Positions 18,833 through 28,400 of a stretch of DNA of 58,684 bases are shown here, in pieces. Position numbers and translations under genes: made by a program. This DNA comes from Rhizobiaceae bacterium (GTDB lineage: Bacteria; Pseudomonadota; Alphaproteobacteria; Rhizobiales; Rhizobiaceae), in NCBI GenBank assembly GCA_029212415.1, contig JARGOF010000032.1:1-58684 (forward strand), read 5' to 3'. Every line of letters begins with the position of its first letter. Position 1 is the first letter of the stretch. Below the pieces are notes generated by a model. It saw only the letters and a program-made list of their open reading frames with translations. It was not told the origin of the DNA and made no database searches.

Positions 18833-20173
18833 ATGCTGTCAAAGATACTTATAGCCAATCGCGGTGAAATCGCGCTGCGCGTGCTGCGTGCCTGCAAGGA
18901 GCTGGGCATCAGCACTGTGGCTGTCCATTCGACTGCTGATGCGGATGCCATGCATGTGCGCCTTGCCGATGAAAGCGTATGCATTGGGCCGCCACCCTCG
19001 CGCGACAGCTATCTCAACATTCATCAGATCGTTGCAGCCTGCGAAATTACAGGTGCTGATGCCGTCCATCCCGGATATGGATTTCTGTCTGAAAACGCCA
19101 AATTTGCCGAGATTCTGGAAGCCCACGCCATAACATTCATCGGACCGACAGCCGAACATATCCAGATCATGGGCGACAAGATCACCGCCAAGAAGACGGC
19201 GCTGGAACTGGGCATTCCTGTGGTGCCGGGATCACCCGGTGAAGTATCCGATGATCGCGTGGCGGCGCGTGTCGCCGGCGAGATCGGATATCCGGTTATC
19301 ATCAAGGCAACAGCCGGTGGCGGTGGCCGCGGCATGAAGGTCGCCAATAATGAGTCCGAGCTTTCCGTTGCGCTTGCCACGGCCCGCACAGAGGCGGGTT
19401 CGGCATTTGGCAATGCTGCGGTCTATATCGAAAAATACCTCAGCAAGCCGCGCCACATAGAAATTCAGGTCATGGGCGATGGTGAAGGCAATGCCGTGCA
19501 TCTTGGGGAACGCGACTGTTCCCTGCAGCGGCGCCACCAGAAGGTCTGGGAAGAAGCCAATTCCCCGGCATTGAACGACCAGCAGCGCGAAGATATCGGC
19601 ATGGTCTGCGCCAATGCGATGAAAAAACTAAAATATCGGGGCGCCGGTACCGTTGAATTCCTCTATGAAAACGGCGAATTCTATTTCATCGAAATGAACA
19701 CCAGACTGCAGGTCGAACATCCGGTGACCGAGGCCATAACGGGCATCGATCTGGTGAATGAACAGATCCGCATTGCATCAGGCGGCGGGCTTTCAATGAC
19801 CCAGGATGAGGTGCGCTTCAGCGGGCACGCCATCGAATGTCGGATCAATGCCGAAAATGCCCGTACATTCACACCGTCTCCAGGGCTGATTACCCACTAC
19901 CATCCGCCCGGCGGTCTTGGTGTGCGTGTCGATTCCGGGGTGTATCAGGGCTATTCCATTCCGCCCTATTATGACAGTCTCATCGGCAAACTGATTGTTC
20001 ATGGCAGAACACGCGTTGAATGCATGATGCGCCTGCGCAGGGCTTTGGATGAATTTGTCATCGATGGCATTGATACGACAATTCCGCTGTTCATCGACCT
20101 GCTCGACAATCAGGATATTGCCAATGGTGACTACGACATTCACTGGCTTGAAAAATATCTGGCGAAAAAATAG
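18833..20173 (+). CDS. accC: biotin carboxylase subunit of acetyl-CoA carboxylase
   Basis: ATP-dependent carboxylation of biotin on AccB. 446 residues, full length. The N-terminal domain opens [17 protein letters not shown]. The ATP-grasp glycine loop is [12 protein letters not shown]. Catalytic-region motifs are [19 protein letters not shown] and [19 protein letters not shown], and the C-terminal domain includes [11 protein letters not shown]. Co-transcribed with accB. Confidence 0.98.
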   Translation: MLSKILIANRGEIALRVLRACKELGISTVAVHSTADADAMHVRLADESVCIGPPPSRDSYLNIHQIVAACEITGADAVHPGYGFLSENAKFAEILEAHAITFIGPTAEHIQIMGDKITAKKTALELGIPVVPGSPGEVSDDRVAARVAGEIGYPVIIKATAGGGGRGMKVANNESELSVALATARTEAGSAFGNAAVYIEKYLSKPRHIEIQVMGDGEGNAVHLGERDCSLQRRHQKVWEEANSPALNDQQREDIGMVCANAMKKLKYRGAGTVEFLYENGEFYFIEMNTRLQVEHPVTEAITGIDLVNEQIRIASGGGLSMTQDEVRFSGHAIECRINAENARTFTPSPGLITHYHPPGGLGVRVDSGVYQGYSIPPYYDSLIGKLIVHGRTRVECMMRLRRALDEFVIDGIDTTIPLFIDLLDNQDIANGDYDIHWLEKYLAKK

Positions 20174-20182
20174 CATCTGACT

Positions 20183-20225
20183 GCCCTGAAGGCGTGCGAG
20201 ACTGCAGGTTTCAGGGCGTCATTTT
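20183..20225 (+). terminator. weak terminator or attenuating hairpin after accC
   Basis: GCCCTGAA (20183-20190) pairs with TTCAGGGC (20210-20217) across a 19-base loop, followed by GTCATTTTG. It sits 10 bp after the accC stop and could reduce readthrough into aat. Confidence 0.4.
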
Positions 20226-20282
20226 GTTCAATCGGCGACAGCCCGAATGTATCAAGGGCTGTTGCAACTGCGGAGAACAGGC

Positions 20283-20915
20283 ATGCACCAGAGTGATGAC
20301 CGGATGGAAATCACTCCACACTTGCTTTTGAGGGCCTATAGCTGCGGCCTTTTCCCGATGGCCGATTCGGCCGATGATCCGGAAATCTTCTGGGTAGAAC
20401 CGGAACATCGCGGCATCCTGCCACTGGACGCGTTTCACATTCCCAAAAGCCTTGCCAAGGTCTGTCGTCAGAACCGCTTTGACATACGGATCGATACGGC
20501 ATTCAACGCCGTGGTGGATGGCTGCGCCGAACCGGCGCCCGGCAGGACCAAGACCTGGATCAACAGAACCATACGCGAGCTATACGGACAATTGCATGAG
20601 ATCGGCCATGCGCACAGTGTCGAAGCCTGGCGGGACGAGCAACTGGTCGGCGGCCTCTACGGTGTGACGCTGAAGGGTGCATTCTTTGGAGAAAGCATGT
20701 TCTCGCGTGAGCCGGATGCTTCCAAGGTCTGTCTGGTGGCCCTGGTCAAGCGTTTGCGTGAACGCGGCTTTGTGCTGCTCGACACACAATTTACCACCGA
20801 ACACCTGAAACGCTTCGGGACCATCGACGTTTCAAAGGAAACCTATGAAGGCCTGCTGGACAAAGCCATGGGCGTTGATGCGGATTTTATAGAGAGCCCG
20901 ACAAGGTCTTTTTGA
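20283..20915 (+). CDS. aat: leucyl/phenylalanyl-tRNA--protein transferase
   Basis: Adds Leu or Phe to N-terminal Lys/Arg of proteins, marking them for ClpAP (the bacterial N-degron pathway). 210 residues from the ATG at 20283, which has a GGAG site. The family opening ([28 protein letters not shown]) and the core [20 protein letters not shown], followed by [15 protein letters not shown], are all present. Aat next to accBC is common in Rhizobiales. Confidence 0.96.
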   Translation: MHQSDDRMEITPHLLLRAYSCGLFPMADSADDPEIFWVEPEHRGILPLDAFHIPKSLAKVCRQNRFDIRIDTAFNAVVDGCAEPAPGRTKTWINRTIRELYGQLHEIGHAHSVEAWRDEQLVGGLYGVTLKGAFFGESMFSREPDASKVCLVALVKRLRERGFVLLDTQFTTEHLKRFGTIDVSKETYEGLLDKAMGVDADFIESPTRSF

Positions 20916-20950
20916 CCCTGCCGTTCCGGCGATTGAAAGCCAGACATGCT

Positions 20951-21412
20951 CTATTGTTCCGCTGGTGCCGGTACCGACGAATCCGAGCGGCATTCTTTCA
21001 GCCATACGTCATAGACCGCGTGGTCGACGGCATTGAGTCCCGGTGAATCCGCAAACATCCAACCGGTAAAGATGCGGCGAATTTTGCGATCCAGCGTTAT
21101 CTCGTCAACTTCAACAAATGTCGTCGTTTTGGGCGCTTCGGTTTCATTGCGATTATAACAAACGCGCGGCGTAACCTGCAGCGCACCAAATTGTACGGTC
21201 TCGTCAATATAAACGTCAAAGGTAATGATACGGCCGGTAATCTTGTCGATACCGGAAAAAACAGCGACCGGGTTCGACCTGCGTGACTCCTCTGCAGGCT
21301 GCAGATCCAGTTTTTCCACCGCGTCCTGAGCCGTCGCTGCGCCGCACAGGATGCAAAGGACAATGGCAGACAGCCGACCGGCGGCAGCAAATTTGAGAAT
21401 ATTCTTGATCAC
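20951..21412 (-). CDS. DUF2155 secreted protein
   Basis: About 153 residues from a GTG at 21412 that has an AGGA site; a TTG at 21439, directly next to the stop of the upstream gene, is the alternative. Signal peptide (LSAIVLCILCGAATAQ). The mature domain has the DUF2155 pattern: AVFSGIDKITGRIITFDVYI, FGALQVTPRVCYNR and RRIFTGWMFADSPGLNAVDHAVYDVWLKEC in order. Likely periplasmic; function unknown in the family. The close link to the NDUFA12-type gene is conserved in alphaproteobacteria. Confidence 0.88.
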   Translation of the reverse strand: MIKNILKFAAAGRLSAIVLCILCGAATAQDAVEKLDLQPAEESRRSNPVAVFSGIDKITGRIITFDVYIDETVQFGALQVTPRVCYNRNETEAPKTTTFVEVDEITLDRKIRRIFTGWMFADSPGLNAVDHAVYDVWLKECRSDSSVPAPAEQ

Positions 21413-21439
21413 ATCACATATCCTGGTTGTACGGGACAA

Positions 21440-21838
21440 TCAGGCACCAGGTGTCCAGGCATCATAGTCACCTGTTACCCGTGGTCTTTCAGACTCGGTG
21501 AGTATGGAGCCCTTCGGCCGGTAGGCAGCAGCCGTGCCTGTCATATTGGCCAGATGTGCCTTTTCCCACTCGCGCGGTTCATAGGCTTCATCGGCAGGCG
21601 ACACATCCGTTCTATGGTGCATCCAGCCGTGCCAGCCGGGAGGAATGGCTGATGCTTCGGCCAGACCATTATAGATGACCCAGCGACGGGTACGCCCTTC
21701 GCTGTCCTGACCACCCTGATAATAGACATTGCCGGTCTCGTCTGTTCCCACTCTGGTGCCTTTGCGCCAGGTGTGAAACCGTGTCCCAGGTGTAGCTCCG
21801 TTCCACCACGTGAATAACTGGATCAGGAAATTCTTCAT
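21440..21838 (-). CDS. NDUFA12-family complex I accessory subunit
   Basis: 132 residues. Homologous to the mitochondrial 17.2-kDa NDUFA12 accessory subunit of NADH:ubiquinone oxidoreductase, found in alphaproteobacteria. Recognised by the Trp-rich N-terminus (LFTWWNGATPGTRFHTW), GNVYYQGG, RRWVIYNG, IPPGWHGWMHH and the tail YDAWTPG. It likely sits on the matrix/cytoplasmic side of complex I. The stop abuts the DUF2155 gene, so both are probably one transcript. The main nuo operon is not in this window. Confidence 0.93.
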   Translation of the reverse strand: MKNFLIQLFTWWNGATPGTRFHTWRKGTRVGTDETGNVYYQGGQDSEGRTRRWVIYNGLAEASAIPPGWHGWMHHRTDVSPADEAYEPREWEKAHLANMTGTAAAYRPKGSILTESERPRVTGDYDAWTPGA

Positions 21839-21971
21839 GAATACCTCTTGCGACCTTAAGCATGACGATGCTTATCGCCTTATGCAGTGCCGGGACGGCG
21901 TTGTCCAGACTGACTTGCCAGTTGCCAATGCGAATATGCCAATTCAAAGGCACAACAATAAAGTTCCGGGT

Positions 21972-22460
21972 TCAAGGAATGTTTTTTTCCAGAACAAGTG
22001 CCGGCAGACCGGAACCGGCAACGCCACAATTGTCTGTGCGTCCCACTTCGTGAAATCCGGCCTTTTCATAGAATGCCAGAGCCTTGGCGTTGGTTTCTTC
22101 AACCTCCAGACGGATGCTTTTGGCCTCTGCGAAACAGTTTTCGATTTCATCCAGCAACAGGGTCCCGACACCCTGTCCCTGTGACTGCGGCAGCACATAC
22201 AATTGATGAAGGTCAACGACCTTGCCATCCCGGGTCGATGCGAAAGCCATGCCACTGATACCTTCACCGGCATCAGCCAGTATGAATTCGCTGTCGGGCT
22301 GCGTCAGCTTCGGTTTCAAGGCATTCAGCGAATGCCAATCCTCATTGATTTCGCTGACCTTGTCGGCGCCGTAGATGGAATCGTAAGTGTCATGCCATGC
22401 ATTGACCAGGAGCGCGCGGATTTCCTGCAGGTCCCGTTCGCTTGCTGTGCGTATCCACAT
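21972..22460 (-). CDS. GNAT-family N-acetyltransferase
   Basis: 162 residues. The acetyl-CoA binding motif A is clear: LHQLYVLPQSQGQGVGTLLL, followed by LEVEETNAKALAFYEKAGF, the usual motif B. The substrate is unknown. It starts 12 bp after the gatB stop and is probably translated from the same message. Confidence 0.88.
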   Translation of the reverse strand: MWIRTASERDLQEIRALLVNAWHDTYDSIYGADKVSEINEDWHSLNALKPKLTQPDSEFILADAGEGISGMAFASTRDGKVVDLHQLYVLPQSQGQGVGTLLLDEIENCFAEAKSIRLEVEETNAKALAFYEKAGFHEVGRTDNCGVAGSGLPALVLEKNIP

Positions 22461-22472
22461 AGTGCGCTCCTG

Positions 22473-23990
22473 CTACTCGATACCCAGCTTTTCCTTGATG
22501 ATCGCATTGACGGCCTGGGGATTGGCTTTTCCCTGCGTCGCTTTCATCACCTGACCGACAAACCAGCCAACCATGGAGGGTTTCAACCGGACCTGCTCAA
22601 CCTTGTCGGCATTGGCGGCAATCACGGCATCAACAGCGGCTTCAATGGCACCGGTGTCGGTAACCTGTTTCATGCCACGCTCCTCGACCAGTTTTTTCGG
22701 GTCTCCGCCTTCGGTCCAGACGATTTCGAAAAGGTCCTTGGCGATCTTGCCCGATATGGTGCCTTCCTTGATCAGATCAACGATGGCGCCCAATTGGTCC
22801 GGTGATACCGGTGTTTCTTCGATTCCCTTGCCATCCTTGTTCAAAGCGCCAAGAAGATCGTTGATGACCCAGTTCGCTACGGTTTTGCCGTCGCGACCGC
22901 CTGCCACCTTTTCGAAATAGTCGGCAATGGCTTTTTCAGACACCAGAATGGAGGCGTCATAGACCGACAGACCCATTTCGCTCATCAGTCGGGCTTTCTT
23001 GTCATCCGGCAGTTCGGGCAGTCCGGACGCCAGTTCAGTGACAAAGGCGTCATCAAAAACCAGCGGCAAAAGATCAGGATCAGGGAAATAACGATAATCA
23101 TGCGCATCTTCCTTGGATCGCATGGACCGGGTTTCACCCTTTACCGGATCAAACAGACGGGTTTCCTGATCGATCGAACCACCATCTTCCAGAATGGCAA
23201 TCTGGCGACGGGCTTCGGATTCGATGGACTGTCCGACAAAGCGGATCGAGTTGACGTTCTTGATTTCGCAACGCGTGCCGAAATCCTCTCCGACACGGCG
23301 AACCGAAACATTCACATCGGCGCGCATCGACCCTTCGTCCATATTGCCATCGCAGGTTCCCAGATAGCGCAGGATGGTCCGCAGCTTGGTAACATAGGCC
23401 TTGGCTTCATCGGACGAACGCATATCAGGCTTGGAGACGATTTCCATCAGGGCCACGCCGGAACGGTTGAGATCGACATAACTCATCGACGGGTGCTGAT
23501 CGTGCATCGACTTGCCGGCATCCTGCTCCAGATGCAAGCGCTCGATACCGATCTCGACATCGTCAAATTGCCCCTTGTTGTCAGGACCGACGGAAATGAT
23601 GATTTTTCCCTCACCGACAATCGGATCCTTGAACTGGGAAATCTGATAGCCCTGGGGCAGATCGGGATAGAAGTAGTTCTTGCGATCAAAGATCGACCGG
23701 TTGTGGATCTGGGCTTTCAGGCCAAGGCCCGTGCGCACGGCCTGCCGTACACATTCCTCATTGATGACCGGCAGCATGCCGGGCATGGCAGCATCAACCA
23801 GCGACACATTGTCATTGGGCGCATTGCCGAAGGTGGTGGAGGCGCCCGAGAACAATTTCGAATTCGAGGTGACCTGTGCATGTACCTCGAGGCCAATGAT
23901 GACTTCCCAGTCCCCGGTTGCTCCCGGGATCAGTTTTTTGGGATCTGGCGTGCGTGTATCAATAAGGGTCATATCGGTTAAACTTGCCAC
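22473..23990 (-). CDS. gatB: aspartyl/glutamyl-tRNA amidotransferase subunit B
   Basis: Subunit of GatCAB, which converts Glu-tRNA(Gln) and Asp-tRNA(Asn) to the amidated forms. 505 residues, full length. GatB signatures: [53 protein letters not shown] and [17 protein letters not shown]. The C-terminal YqeY-like helical domain contains [12 protein letters not shown] and ends with [15 protein letters not shown]. gatA and gatC are not nearby. Confidence 0.97.
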   Translation of the reverse strand: MASLTDMTLIDTRTPDPKKLIPGATGDWEVIIGLEVHAQVTSNSKLFSGASTTFGNAPNDNVSLVDAAMPGMLPVINEECVRQAVRTGLGLKAQIHNRSIFDRKNYFYPDLPQGYQISQFKDPIVGEGKIIISVGPDNKGQFDDVEIGIERLHLEQDAGKSMHDQHPSMSYVDLNRSGVALMEIVSKPDMRSSDEAKAYVTKLRTILRYLGTCDGNMDEGSMRADVNVSVRRVGEDFGTRCEIKNVNSIRFVGQSIESEARRQIAILEDGGSIDQETRLFDPVKGETRSMRSKEDAHDYRYFPDPDLLPLVFDDAFVTELASGLPELPDDKKARLMSEMGLSVYDASILVSEKAIADYFEKVAGGRDGKTVANWVINDLLGALNKDGKGIEETPVSPDQLGAIVDLIKEGTISGKIAKDLFEIVWTEGGDPKKLVEERGMKQVTDTGAIEAAVDAVIAANADKVEQVRLKPSMVGWFVGQVMKATQGKANPQAVNAIIKEKLGIE

Positions 23991-24134
23991 TTGAATTGTC
24001 GGGAAATGTCTTGCGACAGCAGGTCAGTTACGAGTTAAAGGAATGGCCCGTCAGGTTCAAGCCTTTCTATCATGCAAACACTATGATTACCGCCGCAAGC
24101 GCCATGAGCACCCCCTGTAAATTGCGTGAAAAGC

Positions 24135-24148
24135 TTGACATGGATCAA
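24135..24148. promoter_or_regulatory. FNR/FixK-type anaerobox
   Basis: TTGAC-ATGG-ATCAA matches the CRP/FNR-family consensus TTGAT-N4-ATCAA with one change. It is centred 68 bp upstream of the DUF6455 start, a plausible activating position. It suggests low-oxygen control. Confidence 0.7.
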
Positions 24149-24176
24149 GTCGCTGGCTTCGCATGCACCCTAGCAT

Positions 24177-24205
24177 CCCTCCCGAAGAAGACATCTTTCG
24201 GAGGG
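24177..24205 (+). promoter_or_regulatory. hairpin sequestering the DUF6455 ribosome site
   Basis: CCCTCC (24177-24182) pairs exactly with GGAGGG (24200-24205), the Shine-Dalgarno, and the pairing extends inward (GAA with TTC after one bulge). If the transcript starts upstream of 24177, the ribosome site would be hidden. Confidence 0.5.
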
Positions 24206-24209
24206 CACC

Positions 24210-24479
24210 ATGACATTTCCGCCATTCTATTCCCGCATCGCGCGCCATGCGGAACTGTTCGAGAAAATGACAGAGACATTGGGTGCCGGTGAACAATTGG
24301 CCGCCCTGCCCGGTGCTGGCGGTGTGCGCAAAAGAGCCGCAGACAGATGCCTCAGTTGCACAAAGGCAGAGCAATGCGCCTCGTGGCTGGAATTGCAGCC
24401 GGTGGCGCAAAGTGCCCCTGATTTCTGCCAGAATCACGACCTGTTTGCGCGGCTCAAGACTGCCAAAGCCGAAGGCTGA
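24210..24479 (+). CDS. DUF6455 family small cysteine protein
   Basis: 89 residues, with a strong GGAGGG site 4 bases before the ATG. The C-terminal half has a regular cysteine pattern, C-x2-C-x5-C-x2-W (CLSCTKAEQCASW) and later PDFCQNHDLF, which matches my recollection of DUF6455 in alphaproteobacteria. The four cysteines could bind metal or sense redox state. No signal peptide. Function unknown; the FNR-type box upstream points to microaerobic expression. Confidence 0.75.
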   Translation: MTFPPFYSRIARHAELFEKMTETLGAGEQLAALPGAGGVRKRAADRCLSCTKAEQCASWLELQPVAQSAPDFCQNHDLFARLKTAKAEG

Positions 24480-24540
24480 ACCATTTTTGAAGATATGAAA
24501 CCAGTCTGACGGTTGATCAATTCGGCTGCGTTTCAAAAGG

Positions 24541-24604
24541 ACTCCCTATGGGAGAGTATCCCTCAACTTGCCCCGGTCGCAGTCGCGATTCGGGGCATTT
24601 TTTG
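24541..24604 (+). terminator. hairpin plus rho-independent terminator
   Basis: TGCCCCG (24569-24575) pairs with CGGGGCA (24591-24597), followed by TTTTTT. It is preceded by a small hairpin ACTCCC-TAT-GGGAG (24541-24554). It ends the DUF6455 transcript; the spacing would also allow a short RNA of about 60 nt. Confidence 0.8.
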
Positions 24605-24660
24605 TTCCAAAGCGCAAAGGCATCCGAGATTTCCGTTTGAAAGGCCATTTCGGGCACTTC

Positions 24661-24684
24661 CTCTATTCCCCACTCTATTCCCCA
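24661..24684. repeat. perfect 12-bp tandem duplication
   Basis: CTCTATTCCCCA occurs twice in direct succession (24661-24672 and 24673-24684), 15 bp before the oxidase remnant. It may mark a deletion junction. Confidence 0.85.
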
Positions 24685-24698
24685 GCAACATTGCTTAA

Positions 24699-24827
24699 AA
24701 TCCGGCGGCACTTGCCTTTGCCAGCATCCTGATTTTCATCATGGTCGGCGGCAGCATCTGGATCATGTTCGATCTGCATATGCGCATGGCGGGTCGACCA
24801 AGTATGTCAGAAGACGTCGCGACCTAG
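24699..24827 (+). pseudogene. 3' remnant of a cytochrome o ubiquinol oxidase subunit IV gene (cyoD-like)
   Basis: An open stretch without its own start, ending at TAG 24825-24827. It encodes a hydrophobic helix then a short tail: ASILIFIMVGGSIWIMFD followed by LHMRMAG. This resembles the last membrane helix and tail of CyoD (VVGSIWIMWNLNYNMM in E. coli). Everything upstream is missing and a stop lies just before the segment. A truncated relic rather than a gene. Recognition is by eye and should be tested by a profile search. Confidence 0.6.
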
Positions 24828-24998
24828 CCGCTGCCATGCGCGCTTCTGATCCAAGGTGAAATTCAGATATCACTCATGGTTTCAATCATTTACTGAGTTC
24901 CCTTCAAAAATTGAATCATCACCTGGCATTTTGCCTTGTGATGAAAGGTGGATTTGAACATATTCGGACAGGAGCTTTTCAAAGGAATGAAGGGATTG

Positions 24999-25406
24999 AT
25001 GCCTATGCGCTCTCAACGCGATGCCAAGCAGATGTCAGACATCCAATTTGATCGGACGGTGCCGATATTCCGCATTTTCGATGAGCAAAAGGCGATGGAG
25101 TTCTATATCGACTTCCTGGGCTTCGCGGTTGATTGGGAACATCGCTTCGAAGAGGATTCCCCGCTTTATGCGCAGGTCTCACGCGCCGGAACGATTCTGC
25201 ATTTGAGCGAGCACTACGGCGACGCCAGCCCTGGATCAGCCGCCTTCATCACAATGCACAACATACGCGCCTTTCAACAGGAACTGCTGGACAGGCACTA
25301 CGCCTATATGAAACCAGCCTTAGAAGATCGACCCTGGGGGCTGGTGATGAATGTCACCGACCCATTCAGCAATTGCCTGCGCTTTTGCGAGCAATCGACT
25401 GGTTAG
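24999..25406 (+). CDS. VOC (glyoxalase/bleomycin resistance) superfamily protein
   Basis: About 135 residues; the start is uncertain (GTG 24948, ATG 24999 with an AAGGG site, or ATG 25032). A single vicinal-oxygen-chelate module: IFRIFDEQKAMEFYIDFLGF, WEHRFEEDSPLYAQVSRAG, ILHLSEHYGD and a closing TDPFSNCLRFCEQ. Metal-ligand-like His and Glu residues are present. The substrate is unknown; relatives are annotated glyoxalase superfamily or bleomycin-binding. It converges on the autotransporter with a 30-bp gap. Confidence 0.85.
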   Translation: MPMRSQRDAKQMSDIQFDRTVPIFRIFDEQKAMEFYIDFLGFAVDWEHRFEEDSPLYAQVSRAGTILHLSEHYGDASPGSAAFITMHNIRAFQQELLDRHYAYMKPALEDRPWGLVMNVTDPFSNCLRFCEQSTG

Positions 25407-25411
25407 GTTTC

Positions 25412-25437
25412 ATGGGGAACGCACCACCAATCCCCAT
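25412..25437. terminator. weak bidirectional hairpin
   Basis: ATGGGGA (25412-25418) and TCCCCAT (25431-25437) form a 7-bp stem between the converging VOC and autotransporter genes. There is no T-run. Confidence 0.35.
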
Positions 25438-28400
25438 CAGAACCTGAAGGTGAGACCGGCACTGGCCTGATGGGTGTCCGTGCTGCCGGAATAGGATCCG
25501 TTGTATTGAACATGCGCGGAGAAATTCGCATTGAAGTCCACGGCCATGCCGGCGCCCAGCGACAGGCTGTTTCTTGCCTCGCCTGCACCTGGGGTGGTGA
25601 AATTCCCACTGCTGATGCCGGTGATGGCGGAGTTGACCAGGGCGTTATCGTCACCGAAAGCATAGTCGTAGCGGATCTCCAGGGCGGGTTTGATCACCAT
25701 GCCCGATTGCATTTCGTAGGCGGCTGACACCTGAATGCCGACACCAGCCCAGCTGCGGCTCCAGTCGGAAGCCGAGACGCTCTGGTTCAATATACCGGCA
25801 CCGGTTTCTGTATAGCCGCCCAGGTGCGCATTCACATGATCAAAACGGACGATCGGCGCCAGGCGGAGATTGTTCTCCTGAGACAGGCCGATGGTATCCG
25901 TGATGTCATAGGACGCAGCCAGTGAGACGGCAAAGGTGTTTCCATCCGTATCCCCCTGCGCCAGAGCCGAGGGCGAGCCGGTGATGGGAATGACCCGGGA
26001 AATATCGTAGTCGCCAAACCCGTAGGTGAGCGCAGCCGAGGCGATCAGCGAACCCTTCTCAAAGGTGCCGTAGGCACCGATATGCCAGATACCGATATCC
26101 GCAGAGGAAAGACCGCCGGTGACATTGGACTGGGTGTTGCCAAATGCGAAACCCAATCGCATCAGACTGTCGTTTCCTGCCTCGAACGCGGCATCGCCTC
26201 CAAGAGCAAAGCCGCCGGTATCGGATTCATATCCGCTGACGGCGGCACCGGCATCAACATTGGTGCTGGAACCGAGCACGCTGCCCCAGCCCGAATATCG
26301 TTGTGTGGCGCTGGCATTGCCGGACGTGCCATAGGCATGTTCTGCGCTCGCCGAGGTGTCGGACGGGTCAGGCAGGGCGCCCAGCATGGCCCGACGCTGC
26401 ACGGTATCGGCAAACAGGCGCGCGGCATGACCTGCTGCCTGCAGTGTATTGGGATAGATCGATTTGTCGGAGACCGCATCCGGTGACAGGAACACCTGAT
26501 GGGTGTCGGGCAGATCCGGAGCATTGGAGGCAAGTGTCTCGTTCCAGTCCGTTTCCAACAGCAATGCGGTGTCGCCATCTTCGTCCTCACCAATGGAAAT
26601 CGCGCCGTCCGTTGCCTCGATGGCTGCCCTGAGATCCGCTTCCACGTCAGCCAGGGGATTGTCGTCCGGCCGGTCAGGCGCGCTGTTGTCGGATGCGCTG
26701 CCGGCACCCGTATAGCCGATCACCACATTGTCGGCGTTGTAGGTTGCCAGCACATTCACATCGGGCAGATTGTCATAAATATTGGAAAATGTGCCGCTGA
26801 CGCTGTCCGCATTGATGATTGTGTAGTTTTGAGAGCCGGGATAACCGGCTGGATAGCCAATTCCGTTGACAACCAGCGCCCCGGAAAGACTGGCCACGCC
26901 CGTCACATTGATGACGTCTGAGGTGCCCGCGCTGGTGATATCCACGGCGAGAACACCGGAACCGCCGAGTGTCATGTCATTGGCAATTCCAAAGGTGCCG
27001 ATGGTGCCATCACCGCCAGGCGAAAAAATGCCGTTGTTCAACAGCGTGCTGATTGAACCATTGCCGCTCAACGTTCCATTGCCGGACGTTGTTACGTCCA
27101 ACCCGGTAAGGTTTGAATTGACGATCAGTACGCCGCGCTCAACGCTGACTGGCAAAAGGGACAATGCCGTGTCGCCTCCCGTCAGTTCCCAGTGCGTGTA
27201 GGTGTTCAATACGATCTGTTCGAAATCGACATATTGGGTATCAATCAACGTGTGATCGAACGTGCCTTCGTCCGGAAACAGGTCGTCATCCAGTTCCGGC
27301 AAGGGGATATCGCCGCCCAGTACCAATGTGTCGGTGCCAAGGCCTGCTTCGACCCGACCGATGACGATGCCGTCGGGTCCCAATTCGAATAGATCGTCCG
27401 TCAAACCATAGGTCAGAGCAACCGCGCCCGTGGACATGATGGTGCCATCATTGGCAAAATTGCCCACAGTTCCAGGCGTCAAAATGATGCCGTCATCACC
27501 ACCATGAATAATGCCGTAATTGCGCACGGCGCGGCTCCCCTCACCGGTCGCAACCAAGCCATCAAAATTGTCAATTGTGCCGGCGAAAATCCCGCCATCC
27601 GGGGCGGCTGTACCCAGCACGTCACTGGAGATCGTCAGCGCCGTATCAGAACTCAACTGCAGTGCGTCGGAATACATGCCCGACGTGGTGATGGACAGGT
27701 TGGAAAGCGCGAGATTGCTGATGGAGGCAGGCAGCGTCGGGGTGCCTTCAACGGAAAGACCGAGGCCATTGCCCAGAACAAGGCCGGGCGCAAGGCGACC
27801 GCTGGTGGTGATGGTCGTATGATCTCCGGTCGTTGTTGCGAGGAAATCGACATTGTCTGTTCCAACAGGATCCAGCAGAAAACCAATTGCAAAATCGCCC
27901 TGCGTATCGATCGTGACATTGTCGAAAAACGTAGTCATGCTGGTCGTGTTGCTGTCTCCTACAAAACCGGTGACGTTGCCAAGGGACAGACCGAAGGACA
28001 ATGCGCCCTGCGTGTCGATGTCGATCTGGTTCAAGAGGGTTGTGGAAGTCAATTGGGTTGCGCTGCCGCTCGAAATGTTCAGTTGCATGCCAAAAGCATA
28101 AGTCCCGGCCGTCGATATGGTATGGTTTTCCAGCGACAGAGTGAAATCGCTGTTGGTGACGTCATCGCCAAAACCATGGACGATCATACCGGGCGCGTTG
28201 GCACCTAATGTCGTGATATTTGTATTGTCACCGCTCATCGCCATCGACATGATGTCTATGCCAGCGCCATAGCCGGTGGCAATGTCGGTTGCGCCAATCA
28301 GCAACCCGGGCGACGAGTTGCCTTCCGTATTCAGGGTGACATCATCCCAATGCAATACGGTCGTGCTGCCTGCCGGTGTGCCGGAGGGCGTTTCAGGAAA

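Noticed and set aside
23100-23981. Plus-strand open frame of 293 codons inside gatB
   Set aside because: Antisense shadow of a well-conserved gene, with no recognisable domain.
24541-24604. Separate small RNA gene
   Set aside because: The hairpin and terminator are explained more simply as the end of the DUF6455 transcript; no promoter is visible between them.
27504-28208. Plus-strand open frame of 234 codons inside the autotransporter
   Set aside because: Antisense to the repeat region; no start signal or domain.
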